Source of the DNA: Riemerella anatipestifer_E | Lineage (GTDB): Bacteria; Bacteroidota; Bacteroidia; Flavobacteriales; Weeksellaceae | DNA length: 64,000 bases | Direction of reading: 5' to 3' | Assembly: GCF_009932355.1 (NCBI RefSeq) | Contig: NZ_LEKU01000026.1 | Coordinates: 8,539-72,538, forward strand | Part shown: positions 1 through 7,232 of the stretch, one piece after another | Position numbering within the stretch: position 1 is the first letter of the stretch | Layout: each line of letters begins with the position of its first letter | Position numbers and translations under genes: made by a program | The notes under the pieces: model-generated | The model's input: only the letters and a program-made list of their open reading frames with translations | Told to the model about the DNA's origin: nothing | Databases searched by the model: none

Positions 1-629
1 AAAAATATCGCTCTCTAGTAAGTGCCGTAATTTCCGAAATTGCTCAAAGTTACGATGATGCCATTAACGGACTAAGGCGAGGTGATATGGCAAAGCTAGA
101 AAAAGCTCACAAAACAGTCTTAGATTTAGAGGAACATGGCAACAAGTTAAAATCTAAAAGTATAAAATACATCAAAGGGCTTACCTCTGGAGACCGCGAC
201 ACTTCCGAAGTACTCCTCCTTAGTAGTGATTTTATTCAAGATCTTACACAATCTACTAAATCGTTAAGCAACGAATGTCTTTTTTATGTTAAAAATCTAC
301 ATCAACTTACTGATGTTGAGTTTATGAAAGAGCTTGATATTCTAGAAACAAAAATGAATCAGTTTTTCAATCATATCTTAGTCTCTTTAGAACAGCCTGA
401 AAGCGAAAGTCTAGATGAAATTAAAAAGCTGAGAAATGCTGTAAGAGCTCATATTAACGAAAAACTAGAGGAACAGATAGGCATCATCAGCAAAACCAAG
501 CCTAGCACTAAACAAGGTATTCTCCAAACCAGCGTTTATCTACAAAGTAGGGACATACAGGCAGTTCTTATGCGTATTTCCAAAATGTTTTTAAAATTAT
601 ATGATAAAAAAGGAGTTACAGTACCATAA
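1..629 (+). CDS. C-terminal part of a probable inorganic phosphate transporter (PiT type with PhoU-like tail), partial
   Basis: The reading frame is already open at base 3 and ends at 629, so only about the last 208 residues of a longer protein are visible; the first internal ATG at 87 is unlikely to be the true start. The visible part is an all-helical, charged, soluble region with many Leu/Lys/Glu residues and no membrane segment, ending in VTVP. This resembles the PhoU-like cytoplasmic tail that Bacteroidota attach to PiT-type phosphate permeases, which would place the membrane part upstream of the window. The family call rests on this resemblance alone; another helical regulatory domain is possible. 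A stem-loop terminator follows. Confidence 0.5.
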   Translation, partial: KYRSLVSAVISEIAQSYDDAINGLRRGDMAKLEKAHKTVLDLEEHGNKLKSKSIKYIKGLTSGDRDTSEVLLLSSDFIQDLTQSTKSLSNECLFYVKNLHQLTDVEFMKELDILETKMNQFFNHILVSLEQPESESLDEIKKLRNAVRAHINEKLEEQIGIISKTKPSTKQGILQTSVYLQSRDIQAVLMRISKMFLKLYDKKGVTVP

Positions 630-656
630 ACATTAAAAATCAAATGTTTTTTACAG

Positions 657-698
657 AAAACCTCAACAGCATATGATTCTGAGGTTTTTCTTTTTTTT
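657..698 (+). terminator. Rho-independent terminator after the phosphate-transporter-like gene
   Basis: The 9-bp stem AAAACCTCA (657-665) pairs with TGAGGTTTT (680-688) across a 14-base loop and is followed by a T-rich run. It separates the partial gene from the DUF4407 gene. Confidence 0.75.
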
Positions 699-775
699 AC
701 TATCACTTTATTTCAAACATAATTGTAACATAGCACAGATTTTGAATACTTATTGCAAAAGTTCATCAATAAAAA

Positions 776-1840
776 ATGAAAACAAAACTTCAGAAGCCAC
801 TATCTACAAATTATAAAATAAATGGATTGCAATATTTTCTACTTATTTGTAGTGGTGCTAACATTCATATCTTGAAAAAAACACCTAGCGAATGGAATAA
901 ATTTTCTGGAATAGGAGGCATCGTCTTTTTTACAGCAGTTTTTGCCACATTATCGGCTGGATATGCTATCTATACCATTTTTGACAACTTCTACATTTCC
1001 CTCATATTTGCTTTAATTTGGGGCTTAATGATATTCAATCTTGACCGATATATAGTGTCTTCTATAAAAAAAACAAGTTCTTGGTGGCAACAAATACTAA
1101 TGGCAATTCCAAGATTGATATTAGCAACTTTCTTAGGTATCATCATCTCTAAACCTTTGGAATTAAAGATATTTGAAAAAGAAATCAATAAACAGCTCAA
1201 CACCATTATTCAAAGGAATAAGAAAGAGCTTCAACAAGAAATGCAAAGCAGAATTTTAACCCAAAGTTCACCTTTTGAAACCGAGAAAAAACAAATTCAA
1301 GAAAAAATATTAACCTATCAGAAAGCCTACGATTCGGCATCTGTGGAGCTAGAAAAAGAGGTGCTAGGAAAATCATCTGCTCTTACCAGTGGAAAAGAAG
1401 GCTTTGGACCTAATGCTAAAAGAAAATCGGAACTTAAAGAACAACGCCGATTAGATTTAGAAAATTACCAAAAACAAGTCGCTCCTCGCTTAGAATATTT
1501 GGATAAGGAAATATCAAAAGTCTATTCTAATGTGGAGAATGAACGCCTTAAAACCGAAGATTCAGAAAACAGATTTAATGGTTTTGCCGCGAGACTTCAA
1601 GCACTAGATGAACTGGGAGAAAACTCTCCCATCATTGCTGTTGCGGCGATGTTTATTATGGGGTTGTTTATCTGTCTAGAAATCTCCCCTGTTTTAGTGA
1701 AACTTATCTCGGGAGTTGGCCCTTATGATTTCTTACTAGAGAAAAACGAAACCGAATTTAAAGTCTATGCCAAAGAAAAAATAGAAAAAAACCAAATAGC
1801 TTCAGAGAAAAGGCTAGATGAGTTTAAAAATAAACTTTAG
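776..1840 (+). CDS. DUF4407 domain membrane protein
   Basis: This 354-residue protein matches the DUF4407 pattern. An N-terminal part has paired membrane segments (about residues 45-90 and 105-125, with the motif NLDRYIVSS between them). A long charged coiled-coil region (about 135-270) follows, then another membrane segment near residues 283-308 and a short charged cytoplasmic tail. The function of DUF4407 proteins is not established; the architecture suggests a membrane-anchored coiled coil. The gene stands alone between a terminator and the hem operon. The ATG at 776 sits just before a conserved-looking N-terminus and no better start is seen. Confidence 0.8.
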   Translation: MKTKLQKPLSTNYKINGLQYFLLICSGANIHILKKTPSEWNKFSGIGGIVFFTAVFATLSAGYAIYTIFDNFYISLIFALIWGLMIFNLDRYIVSSIKKTSSWWQQILMAIPRLILATFLGIIISKPLELKIFEKEINKQLNTIIQRNKKELQQEMQSRILTQSSPFETEKKQIQEKILTYQKAYDSASVELEKEVLGKSSALTSGKEGFGPNAKRKSELKEQRRLDLENYQKQVAPRLEYLDKEISKVYSNVENERLKTEDSENRFNGFAARLQALDELGENSPIIAVAAMFIMGLFICLEISPVLVKLISGVGPYDFLLEKNETEFKVYAKEKIEKNQIASEKRLDEFKNKL

Positions 1841-1924
1841 GTAAAACCTACACTAAATAATCAGTAAAGAAAATTTAGTTACTTTACTCTGAATTAAAGT
1901 TTTTACTAAACCAGAAAAAAACTG

Positions 1925-1932
1925 TAAATTTG
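1925..1932 (+). promoter_or_regulatory. Bacteroidota -7 element for the hem operon
   Basis: TAAATTTG matches the TAnnTTTG consensus exactly, 15 bases before the hemA ATG at 1948. No clear TTTG -33 box is seen. Transcription would begin about 7 bases later, giving a leader of only about ten bases. Confidence 0.5.
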
Positions 1933-1947
1933 CAGTCTTATAAACTT

Positions 1948-3225
1948 ATGCATTCCCACAATAGCCCATATAAGACTGCACACTTCACTGTGCTTAGTAT
2001 TAGCTTTGAAAAGGCTGATACAGAGACTCGTGGTAGGTTTGCTTTTTTTGATGAACACATACAAGATTTTGTCAATAAAATTCATGAGAAAAATATGGGT
2101 GACGCTTTTGTGGTTTCTACATGTAACAGAACAGAAATCTACACCACTACCCATAACTATATGTTTGTAGCACAGCTTTTTTGTGATATTGTAGGCGTAG
2201 ATTTAGTAGAATTTATAAAATACTGTGAGGTCAAAAAAGGAGAAGATGCCCTCAATCATCTTTTTCGCGTAGCGGCAGGTTTAGAAAGCCAGATATTAGG
2301 TGATTTTGAAATTATTTCCCAAATTAAAAAGGCTTACTCTAGATTTAAAACTTATAAAAGAACTACCAACTCCTATATGGAGAGAGCCATTAACTACGCC
2401 ATTCAGATTTCAAAAAAGATTAAAAATCAGACAGGAATTAGCAATGGTGCGGCTTCGGTTTCTTATGCTGCGGTGCATTATATTCTCAACCATAAAACGC
2501 AGCTTCAAGACAAAAACATTTTACTCTTAGGAATAGGAGAAATTGGACAAAATACGGTAGAAAATCTCATGAAACACCTCTACCGTCCAAAGGTTAAAAT
2601 AGCCAACCGAACCCTAGAAAATGCTAAAGTAGTAGCCGATAAATTTGGAATCCCATACACCGATTTTTCTAATATTAAAGAAGAAATTTCTAACACAGAC
2701 ATTCTAATTGTAGCTACTGGAGCGTCTAAGCCTATTATTAACAAAGAGGATTTACCAGAAGGGAAAGAAATGCTAGTCATAGACCTTGCTATCCCTCATA
2801 ATGTAGACAAATCCGTAGAAGAGCTTCCTTTGGTAGAGCTGATAGATGTGGATAAACTTTCTGAAAAAATACAGGAAACCATAGAAATCAGAAGGAAAGA
2901 AATTCCTAAAGCGGAAAGGATTATCAAGGAAATGGGTAAAGAGTTTTTAGAGTGGGAAAAGAAAAGAAAATACACGCCTAATATCCTTCATTTCAAATCT
3001 TCTTTAAAGAAAATAGAAGAAAACGAAATGCACCATTTCTACCGCAAACACAAATACATAGGTATAGAGGATATGGAGCTAAGCAATAAAATTATCCAAA
3101 AAATCACTAACAGATTTGCAAAGTTCATCATAGATAATCCAATGAAAGCAGAGGAAATCTCTAAGCTAATGAACGATATTTTTGTACAACAACCAATAGA
3201 TGAGTTTAATGAAAAACACCATTAA
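1948..3225 (+). CDS. hemA: glutamyl-tRNA reductase
   Basis: The enzyme reduces glutamyl-tRNA to glutamate-1-semialdehyde, the first committed step of tetrapyrrole synthesis by the C5 pathway. Visible signatures are STCNRTEIY with the catalytic Cys near residue 59, the conserved AAGLESQILGD, a Rossmann motif GIGEIGQN for NADPH, and a C-terminal helical dimerisation region. The length, about 425 residues, is normal. A TTG at 1930 would add six residues but lies inside the TAnnTTTG promoter element, so the ATG at 1948 is preferred. The gene leads hemA-hemC-hemD-hemE and its end overlaps hemC by 17 bases. Confidence 0.96.
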   Translation: MHSHNSPYKTAHFTVLSISFEKADTETRGRFAFFDEHIQDFVNKIHEKNMGDAFVVSTCNRTEIYTTTHNYMFVAQLFCDIVGVDLVEFIKYCEVKKGEDALNHLFRVAAGLESQILGDFEIISQIKKAYSRFKTYKRTTNSYMERAINYAIQISKKIKNQTGISNGAASVSYAAVHYILNHKTQLQDKNILLLGIGEIGQNTVENLMKHLYRPKVKIANRTLENAKVVADKFGIPYTDFSNIKEEISNTDILIVATGASKPIINKEDLPEGKEMLVIDLAIPHNVDKSVEELPLVELIDVDKLSEKIQETIEIRRKEIPKAERIIKEMGKEFLEWEKKRKYTPNILHFKSSLKKIEENEMHHFYRKHKYIGIEDMELSNKIIQKITNRFAKFIIDNPMKAEEISKLMNDIFVQQPIDEFNEKHH

Positions 3226-4120
3226 AATAGGCACCCGAAATTCACCTTTAGCTTTATGGCAAGCTAAGGAAGTAGCAGCAGCTTTGGAACAAAAAAACTA
3301 TGCTACCGAAATTGTACCTATAGTTTCGTCTGGTGATAAAAATTTAACTCAACCGCTTTATTCTTTAGGCATTACTGGTGTTTTCACCAAAGATTTAGAT
3401 ATTGCCCTACTCAATAAACAAATAGATATAGCTGTACATTCTCTTAAAGATGTCCCTACACAACTACCTCAAAATATAGAGCTGATAGCCTACTTAGAAA
3501 GAGACTATCCGCAAGATGTTTTGGTAAGAAGTAGCAAGGCTAAAGACAAACCGCTGGAAGAACTCAAAATAGCGACTAGCAGCCTTCGTAGAAGAGCCTT
3601 TTGGTTAAAACAATTTCCAAACACCGAATTTTCGGATATTAGAGGTAACGTACAAACCCGACTGCAAAAACTAGAAGACGGTATCGCAGATGCAACGCTG
3701 TTTTCTTTAGCTGGTCTTAAAAGAATGGCATTAGATATTCCGTACGAGCATTTACCTTTTATGATTTCGGCTCCTTCGCAAGGGGTGGTTACCGTAGCAG
3801 GACACACTGATAATACCGAAATCAACGAAATTGTGAAAACCATCAACCACCATCAGACCCAAGTATGCGTGGAAATAGAACGCCAATTTCTGAACAGATT
3901 AGAAGGCGGTTGTACAGCACCAATCGGAGCTTTTGCAGAGTTTAATGAGGAAGAAATTAAATTCCAAGGGAGATTATGCTCATTGAACGGAAAAGAATGC
4001 CTTGAACTTAACGAAACTTTTGCGTGGAAACAAGGAGGAAACTTCGGTAATGAACTCGCCGATAAACTCCTAGCTAATGGAGGTAAAGCCATAATGGACC
4101 AAATTAAAAAAGAACTTTAA
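3209..4120 (+). CDS. hemC: porphobilinogen deaminase (hydroxymethylbilane synthase)
   Basis: The enzyme polymerises four porphobilinogens into hydroxymethylbilane in the cytoplasm. The sequence starts with KIGTRNSPLALWQ, has the Arg-rich substrate loop SSLRRRAFWL, and carries the dipyrromethane-attachment Cys in LEGGCTAPIGA (near residue 235). Length is about 303 residues, typical for the family. The ATG at 3200 would add only MSL; 3209 is chosen because family members begin right at the KIGTR strand. The start overlaps the end of hemA, which suggests translational coupling, and hemD follows after 11 bases. Confidence 0.96.
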   Translation: MKNTIKIGTRNSPLALWQAKEVAAALEQKNYATEIVPIVSSGDKNLTQPLYSLGITGVFTKDLDIALLNKQIDIAVHSLKDVPTQLPQNIELIAYLERDYPQDVLVRSSKAKDKPLEELKIATSSLRRRAFWLKQFPNTEFSDIRGNVQTRLQKLEDGIADATLFSLAGLKRMALDIPYEHLPFMISAPSQGVVTVAGHTDNTEINEIVKTINHHQTQVCVEIERQFLNRLEGGCTAPIGAFAEFNEEEIKFQGRLCSLNGKECLELNETFAWKQGGNFGNELADKLLANGGKAIMDQIKKEL

Positions 4121-4131
4121 ACTCTTTTTTA

Positions 4132-4791
4132 ATGGCTAGTTCTATTCTCTTGACTAAGGAAATCAATCCTGAAAAACGCCAACTCCTTTTAAACAAAGGA
4201 CTAGAGGTTGATACCAAAGATTTTATTAGAATTAAATTCATCAATACCGAAAAGATTAGTCTGCGTAATAAAACACTTATATTCACTAGTGCAAATGGGG
4301 TGGAAGGCTTTTTTAAAAACGGTTTTGATGCACCTCATTCATCTGTGATTTGTGTAGGTGGCAAAACTGAAAGCAAACTTGCAGAAAAAGGCATCAAAAC
4401 TCTACATACGGCTAAGAATGCCGAAGAATTAGCCTCGTTTATACTTCAACAGCAATGGGATAATCCTGATTTTGTTCACTTTTGTGGCAACCTTGCATTG
4501 GATACTTTAGAAAAAAGCATCGCTAATCACAATGCGAATTATATAAAGAAAATAGTTTACGAAACCGAACTTCTATACCCTACTCTTAACAAAAAATATG
4601 ATGCTTTAGTTTTTTTTAGTCCAAGTGGAGTTCGTAGCTTTGTAAAAAATAATTCTATAACCGATGAAATGGTCTTTTGTATAGGAAATACCACCGCTTT
4701 GGAAGTGGCAAAATACACCTCACAGAAACCTATAATTAGCACCAAGCAAAACCTCAACGATTTGCTTAGTCTAGTAAAATCGGTAGTCTAA
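4132..4791 (+). CDS. hemD: uroporphyrinogen-III synthase
   Basis: HemD closes hydroxymethylbilane to uroporphyrinogen III with inversion of ring D. The 219-residue product has the two-lobed alpha/beta layout of the family, with IFTSANGVEGFF in the first lobe and VFFSPSGVRSFV in the second, the latter being the most conserved family segment. HemD sequences diverge strongly, so position between hemC and hemE is an important part of the assignment. It sits 11 bases after hemC and 12 bases before hemE. Confidence 0.92.
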   Translation: MASSILLTKEINPEKRQLLLNKGLEVDTKDFIRIKFINTEKISLRNKTLIFTSANGVEGFFKNGFDAPHSSVICVGGKTESKLAEKGIKTLHTAKNAEELASFILQQQWDNPDFVHFCGNLALDTLEKSIANHNANYIKKIVYETELLYPTLNKKYDALVFFSPSGVRSFVKNNSITDEMVFCIGNTTALEVAKYTSQKPIISTKQNLNDLLSLVKSVV

Positions 4792-4803
4792 CCAACTTTA
4801 AAA

Positions 4804-5844
4804 ATGAATAAAAATATGATGATAAAGAACGATTTATATCTAAAAGCTTTGCGTGGAGAATCGGTAGAAAGACCTCCTGTGTGGATGATGCGACAGGCAG
4901 GGAGATTTTTACCTGAATTTCGTGCCTTGAGAGATAAGTATGATTTCTTCACTAGATGCCAAACGCCAGAATTAGCGTCGGACATTACTTTAATGCCTAT
5001 TAAAAGATTTCCGCTAGATGCTGCCATTTTGTTCTCGGATATTTTGGTAGTGCCTCAAGCGATGGGCTTAGATTTCCAAATGAAAGAAAGTGTGGGACCT
5101 TGGCTAGAAACGCCTATAAGAACTAAGGAACAAGTAGAAGCTATAGAGATACCTGATGTTAATGAGCGTCTGGGCTATGTTTTTGATTCCATAGAACTCA
5201 CACTACAAAAACTAGATAATGAAATTCCGCTTATAGGCTTTGCAGGAAGCCCTTGGACGATACTTTGCTACTGTGTAGAGGGCAAAGGCAGCAAAGCCTT
5301 TGATGTGGCTAAGTCTTTCTGTTTCCAACAACCCGAGGCGGCACATTTGCTGTTACAAAAAATTACGGATACCACCATTGCTTATCTTAAAAGAAAGGTA
5401 GAGAAGGGCGTATCTGCCGTTCAGATATTTGATTCTTGGGGTGGTATGCTTTCTCCAGAAGATTATCAGGAATTTTCGTGGCAGTATATTCAGCAGATTG
5501 TAGAGGCACTTAGCCCTTTAACCCACGTGGTAGTATTTGGTAAAGGATGCTGGTTTGCATTGGAGGAAATGACGCTCTCTAAAGCCTCTGCTTTGGGAGT
5601 AGACTGGACCATCACTCCCGAATTGGCAAGAACTTACACCAATCACACGATGACACTGCAAGGTAACTTTGACCCTGCTCGTTTGCATTCGACTCCAGAA
5701 ACCATCAGAAAAATGGTAGATAATATGATACGCCGATTTGGCAAAGACCGCTACATTGTAAATCTAGGGCACGGTATCTTACCTAATATCCCAGTAGAAA
5801 ACGCCGAAGCCTTTGTTCGTGCGGTGGTAGATTGGAAAGAATAG
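4804..5844 (+). CDS. hemE: uroporphyrinogen decarboxylase
   Basis: HemE removes four acetate carboxyls from uroporphyrinogen III to make coproporphyrinogen III. The N-terminal signature RPPVWMMRQAGRFLPEF contains the catalytic Arg pair region, and FSDILVVPQAMG carries the essential Asp; GNFDPARL and NLGHGILPNIPVENAEAF complete the family pattern. Length is 346 residues. ATGs at 4804, 4816 and 4819 are all possible; the conserved part begins at IKNDLYLKALRGE, so a start at 4819 is quite likely. It is the last gene of the hem operon; a bidirectional terminator follows. Confidence 0.96.
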   Translation: MNKNMMIKNDLYLKALRGESVERPPVWMMRQAGRFLPEFRALRDKYDFFTRCQTPELASDITLMPIKRFPLDAAILFSDILVVPQAMGLDFQMKESVGPWLETPIRTKEQVEAIEIPDVNERLGYVFDSIELTLQKLDNEIPLIGFAGSPWTILCYCVEGKGSKAFDVAKSFCFQQPEAAHLLLQKITDTTIAYLKRKVEKGVSAVQIFDSWGGMLSPEDYQEFSWQYIQQIVEALSPLTHVVVFGKGCWFALEEMTLSKASALGVDWTITPELARTYTNHTMTLQGNFDPARLHSTPETIRKMVDNMIRRFGKDRYIVNLGHGILPNIPVENAEAFVRAVVDWKE

Positions 5845-5876
5845 AGAAATTATTTCAATAAAATATTATTCAACAG

Positions 5877-5913
5877 AAAAAAGAGCTACACTAAAAAGTA
5901 CAGCTCTTTTTTT
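5877..5913. terminator. Bidirectional terminator between hemE and the bacilliredoxin gene
   Basis: AAAAAAGAGCT (5877-5887) pairs with AGCTCTTTTTT (5902-5912) and has T-runs on both strands, so it can end both converging transcripts. Confidence 0.8.
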
Positions 5914-5931
5914 ATTTAATTTACTTTTTCT

Positions 5932-6342
5932 CTAGCAGTACTCTTCGTAAGCCGCTTGTAGATTAGCCGCGATAGCTTCCGCAGGATTACCCTCTATGTG
6001 GTGTCTTTCTATCATATGTACCAATTCGCCGTCTTTGAACAAAGCCACACAAGGTGATGATGGCGGAAATGGAGCTAAGTGCCTTCTCGCCTCCACGACT
6101 GCCTCAAGGTCAAACCCAGCAAAAACGGTTACTAAATTATCTGGTTTCTTATCTCCGTTTAGAGAATATAACACCCCTGGTCTAGCCGCTCCCGCTGCAC
6201 AACCACACACCGAGTTTACCATAAGCAATGTAGTTCCAGAAGCTTTTAGAGCCTCATTTACTAGTTCCGGAGTTGTTAAATCTTTAAATCCGTTATCTGT
6301 CAATTCTGCCTTCATTGGCATTACTAATTCTTGTGGATACAT
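5932..6342 (-). CDS. BrxA/BrxB-family bacilliredoxin
   Basis: The 136-residue protein matches the YphP/YqiW bacilliredoxin family, thioredoxin-fold proteins that take part in thiol redox exchange (de-bacillithiolation in Firmicutes). The active-site CGC motif is visible in NSVCGCAAGAARPGV near residues 44-58, followed by the conserved AGFDLEAVVEARRHLAPFPPS. Length is normal. Whether this organism makes bacillithiol cannot be seen here; the exact thiol substrate is therefore open. It is a single gene divergent from the GNAT gene and convergent with hemE. Confidence 0.88.
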   Translation of the reverse strand: MYPQELVMPMKAELTDNGFKDLTTPELVNEALKASGTTLLMVNSVCGCAAGAARPGVLYSLNGDKKPDNLVTVFAGFDLEAVVEARRHLAPFPPSSPCVALFKDGELVHMIERHHIEGNPAEAIAANLQAAYEEYC

Positions 6343-6365
6343 AAATATTTCTTTTTATTTGGCTA

Positions 6366-6393
6366 CAAATTTAAACAAATATTATTTACCAAA
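6366..6393 (-). promoter_or_regulatory. Probable promoter of the bacilliredoxin gene
   Basis: On the minus strand TAAATTTG (plus 6366-6373) is preceded, after 16 bases, by TTTG (plus 6390-6393). The spacing is slightly short for the Bacteroidota consensus. Confidence 0.45.
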
Positions 6394-6472
6394 AGGAAAG
6401 CCTCCGCAGGAATGTAGTGGATAAAAAACAGTTTGCATGAATTTTGCTGCTACTGAAACCAAAACAAACACA

Positions 6473-6763
6473 ATGAATTTTAAGAACAACCAAACAGGAA
6501 ATGGCGGATTTATAGGTATGTCTAACGACACCGAAGAAATAGGACGACTGACCTACACCATTCTACCAGAGAAACAACAACTCATCATTTCATTTGTAAA
6601 CATTTTTCCGAAGTTTGAAGGGCGAGGCTTAGGAAAAGCTCTAATAAGAGAAGCCATTAGCTTCGCTAGAGAACACCAATGGACTATCTATCCGCATTGC
6701 TCCTACGCTCGTGCTGTGATGATGAGAATGGAGCACCTAGACGATGTCTTCCCCTCAATATGA
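6473..6763 (+). CDS. small GNAT-family N-acetyltransferase (COG2388 type)
   Basis: This roughly 96-residue protein has the minimal GNAT fold of the YjdJ/COG2388 group: FKNNQTGNGGFIG, EEIGRLTYTILPE, and the acetyl-CoA loop FEGRGLGKALIREAI followed by HCSYARAVM. Its substrate is unknown. An upstream ATG at 6437 would add 12 residues, but family members begin near the FKNNQTGNGG strand, so the ATG at 6473 is preferred. Its last 9 bases overlap the end of the converging thioredoxin-like gene. Confidence 0.8.
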   Translation: MNFKNNQTGNGGFIGMSNDTEEIGRLTYTILPEKQQLIISFVNIFPKFEGRGLGKALIREAISFAREHQWTIYPHCSYARAVMMRMEHLDDVFPSI

Positions 6764-7219
6764 TGCCACAAGTTCCGAAAGCTGCTCCTTAGACCAATAG
6801 CCCTCATAGGTGGTTAAGATATTTCCATCTTTATCCAACAATACCCACAAAGGATAAACTTGACTGCGAGGCGAAAAATAATACGCAAGTTCGTGTAGCC
6901 CTGATGTGCTTCCACTGGTATAATAACGGTAAGTTTTACCAAAAAACGAAAGACTTCGTTTCTCTTTTTCTGCATTCAAATCCAAGAGGTAAACACGCTC
7001 CGAGAGTAAACGAAGTAAAGAAGAGGCTTGTTCTAAATCTTTAATCTGTTTCTTACAGACCGAACACCAATCGGTACGAACAAATACCAAAGTATTTCTG
7101 GGTTGAGAAAGCCTCAAAGTATCAAATGCCTCCCAAGACACAAAAGGAAGCTGCTGTGCCTTGGGGAAAAACACCGTTATAAAAAGTGTCATTTGAATCC
7201 GTAAGATGTTTTTCAGCAT
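6755..7219 (-). CDS. exported thioredoxin-like protein
   Basis: The 154-residue product begins with a hydrophobic signal-like segment ending near FFPKAQQ, then has a thioredoxin fold with the redox motif WCSVCKK (FVRTDWCSVCKKQIKDLEQ), a central YRYYTSGST region and VYPLWVLLDKDGNIL, the usual cis-Pro neighbourhood (PLW). It probably acts in the periplasm as a reductant or metal-binding partner. It follows the TonB receptor gene by 13 bases on the same strand, so the two are very likely co-transcribed and functionally linked. Its substrate is not known. Confidence 0.8.
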   Translation of the reverse strand: MLKNILRIQMTLFITVFFPKAQQLPFVSWEAFDTLRLSQPRNTLVFVRTDWCSVCKKQIKDLEQASSLLRLLSERVYLLDLNAEKEKRSLSFFGKTYRYYTSGSTSGLHELAYYFSPRSQVYPLWVLLDKDGNILTTYEGYWSKEQLSELVASY

Positions 7220-7232
7220 TTGATGTTGTGTT

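Noticed and set aside
1906..2154. Minus-strand frame opposite hemA, and many similar frames opposite rodA, mrdA, clpB, tuf and cco genes.
   Set aside because: They are opposite-strand shadows of well recognised genes and show no family motifs.
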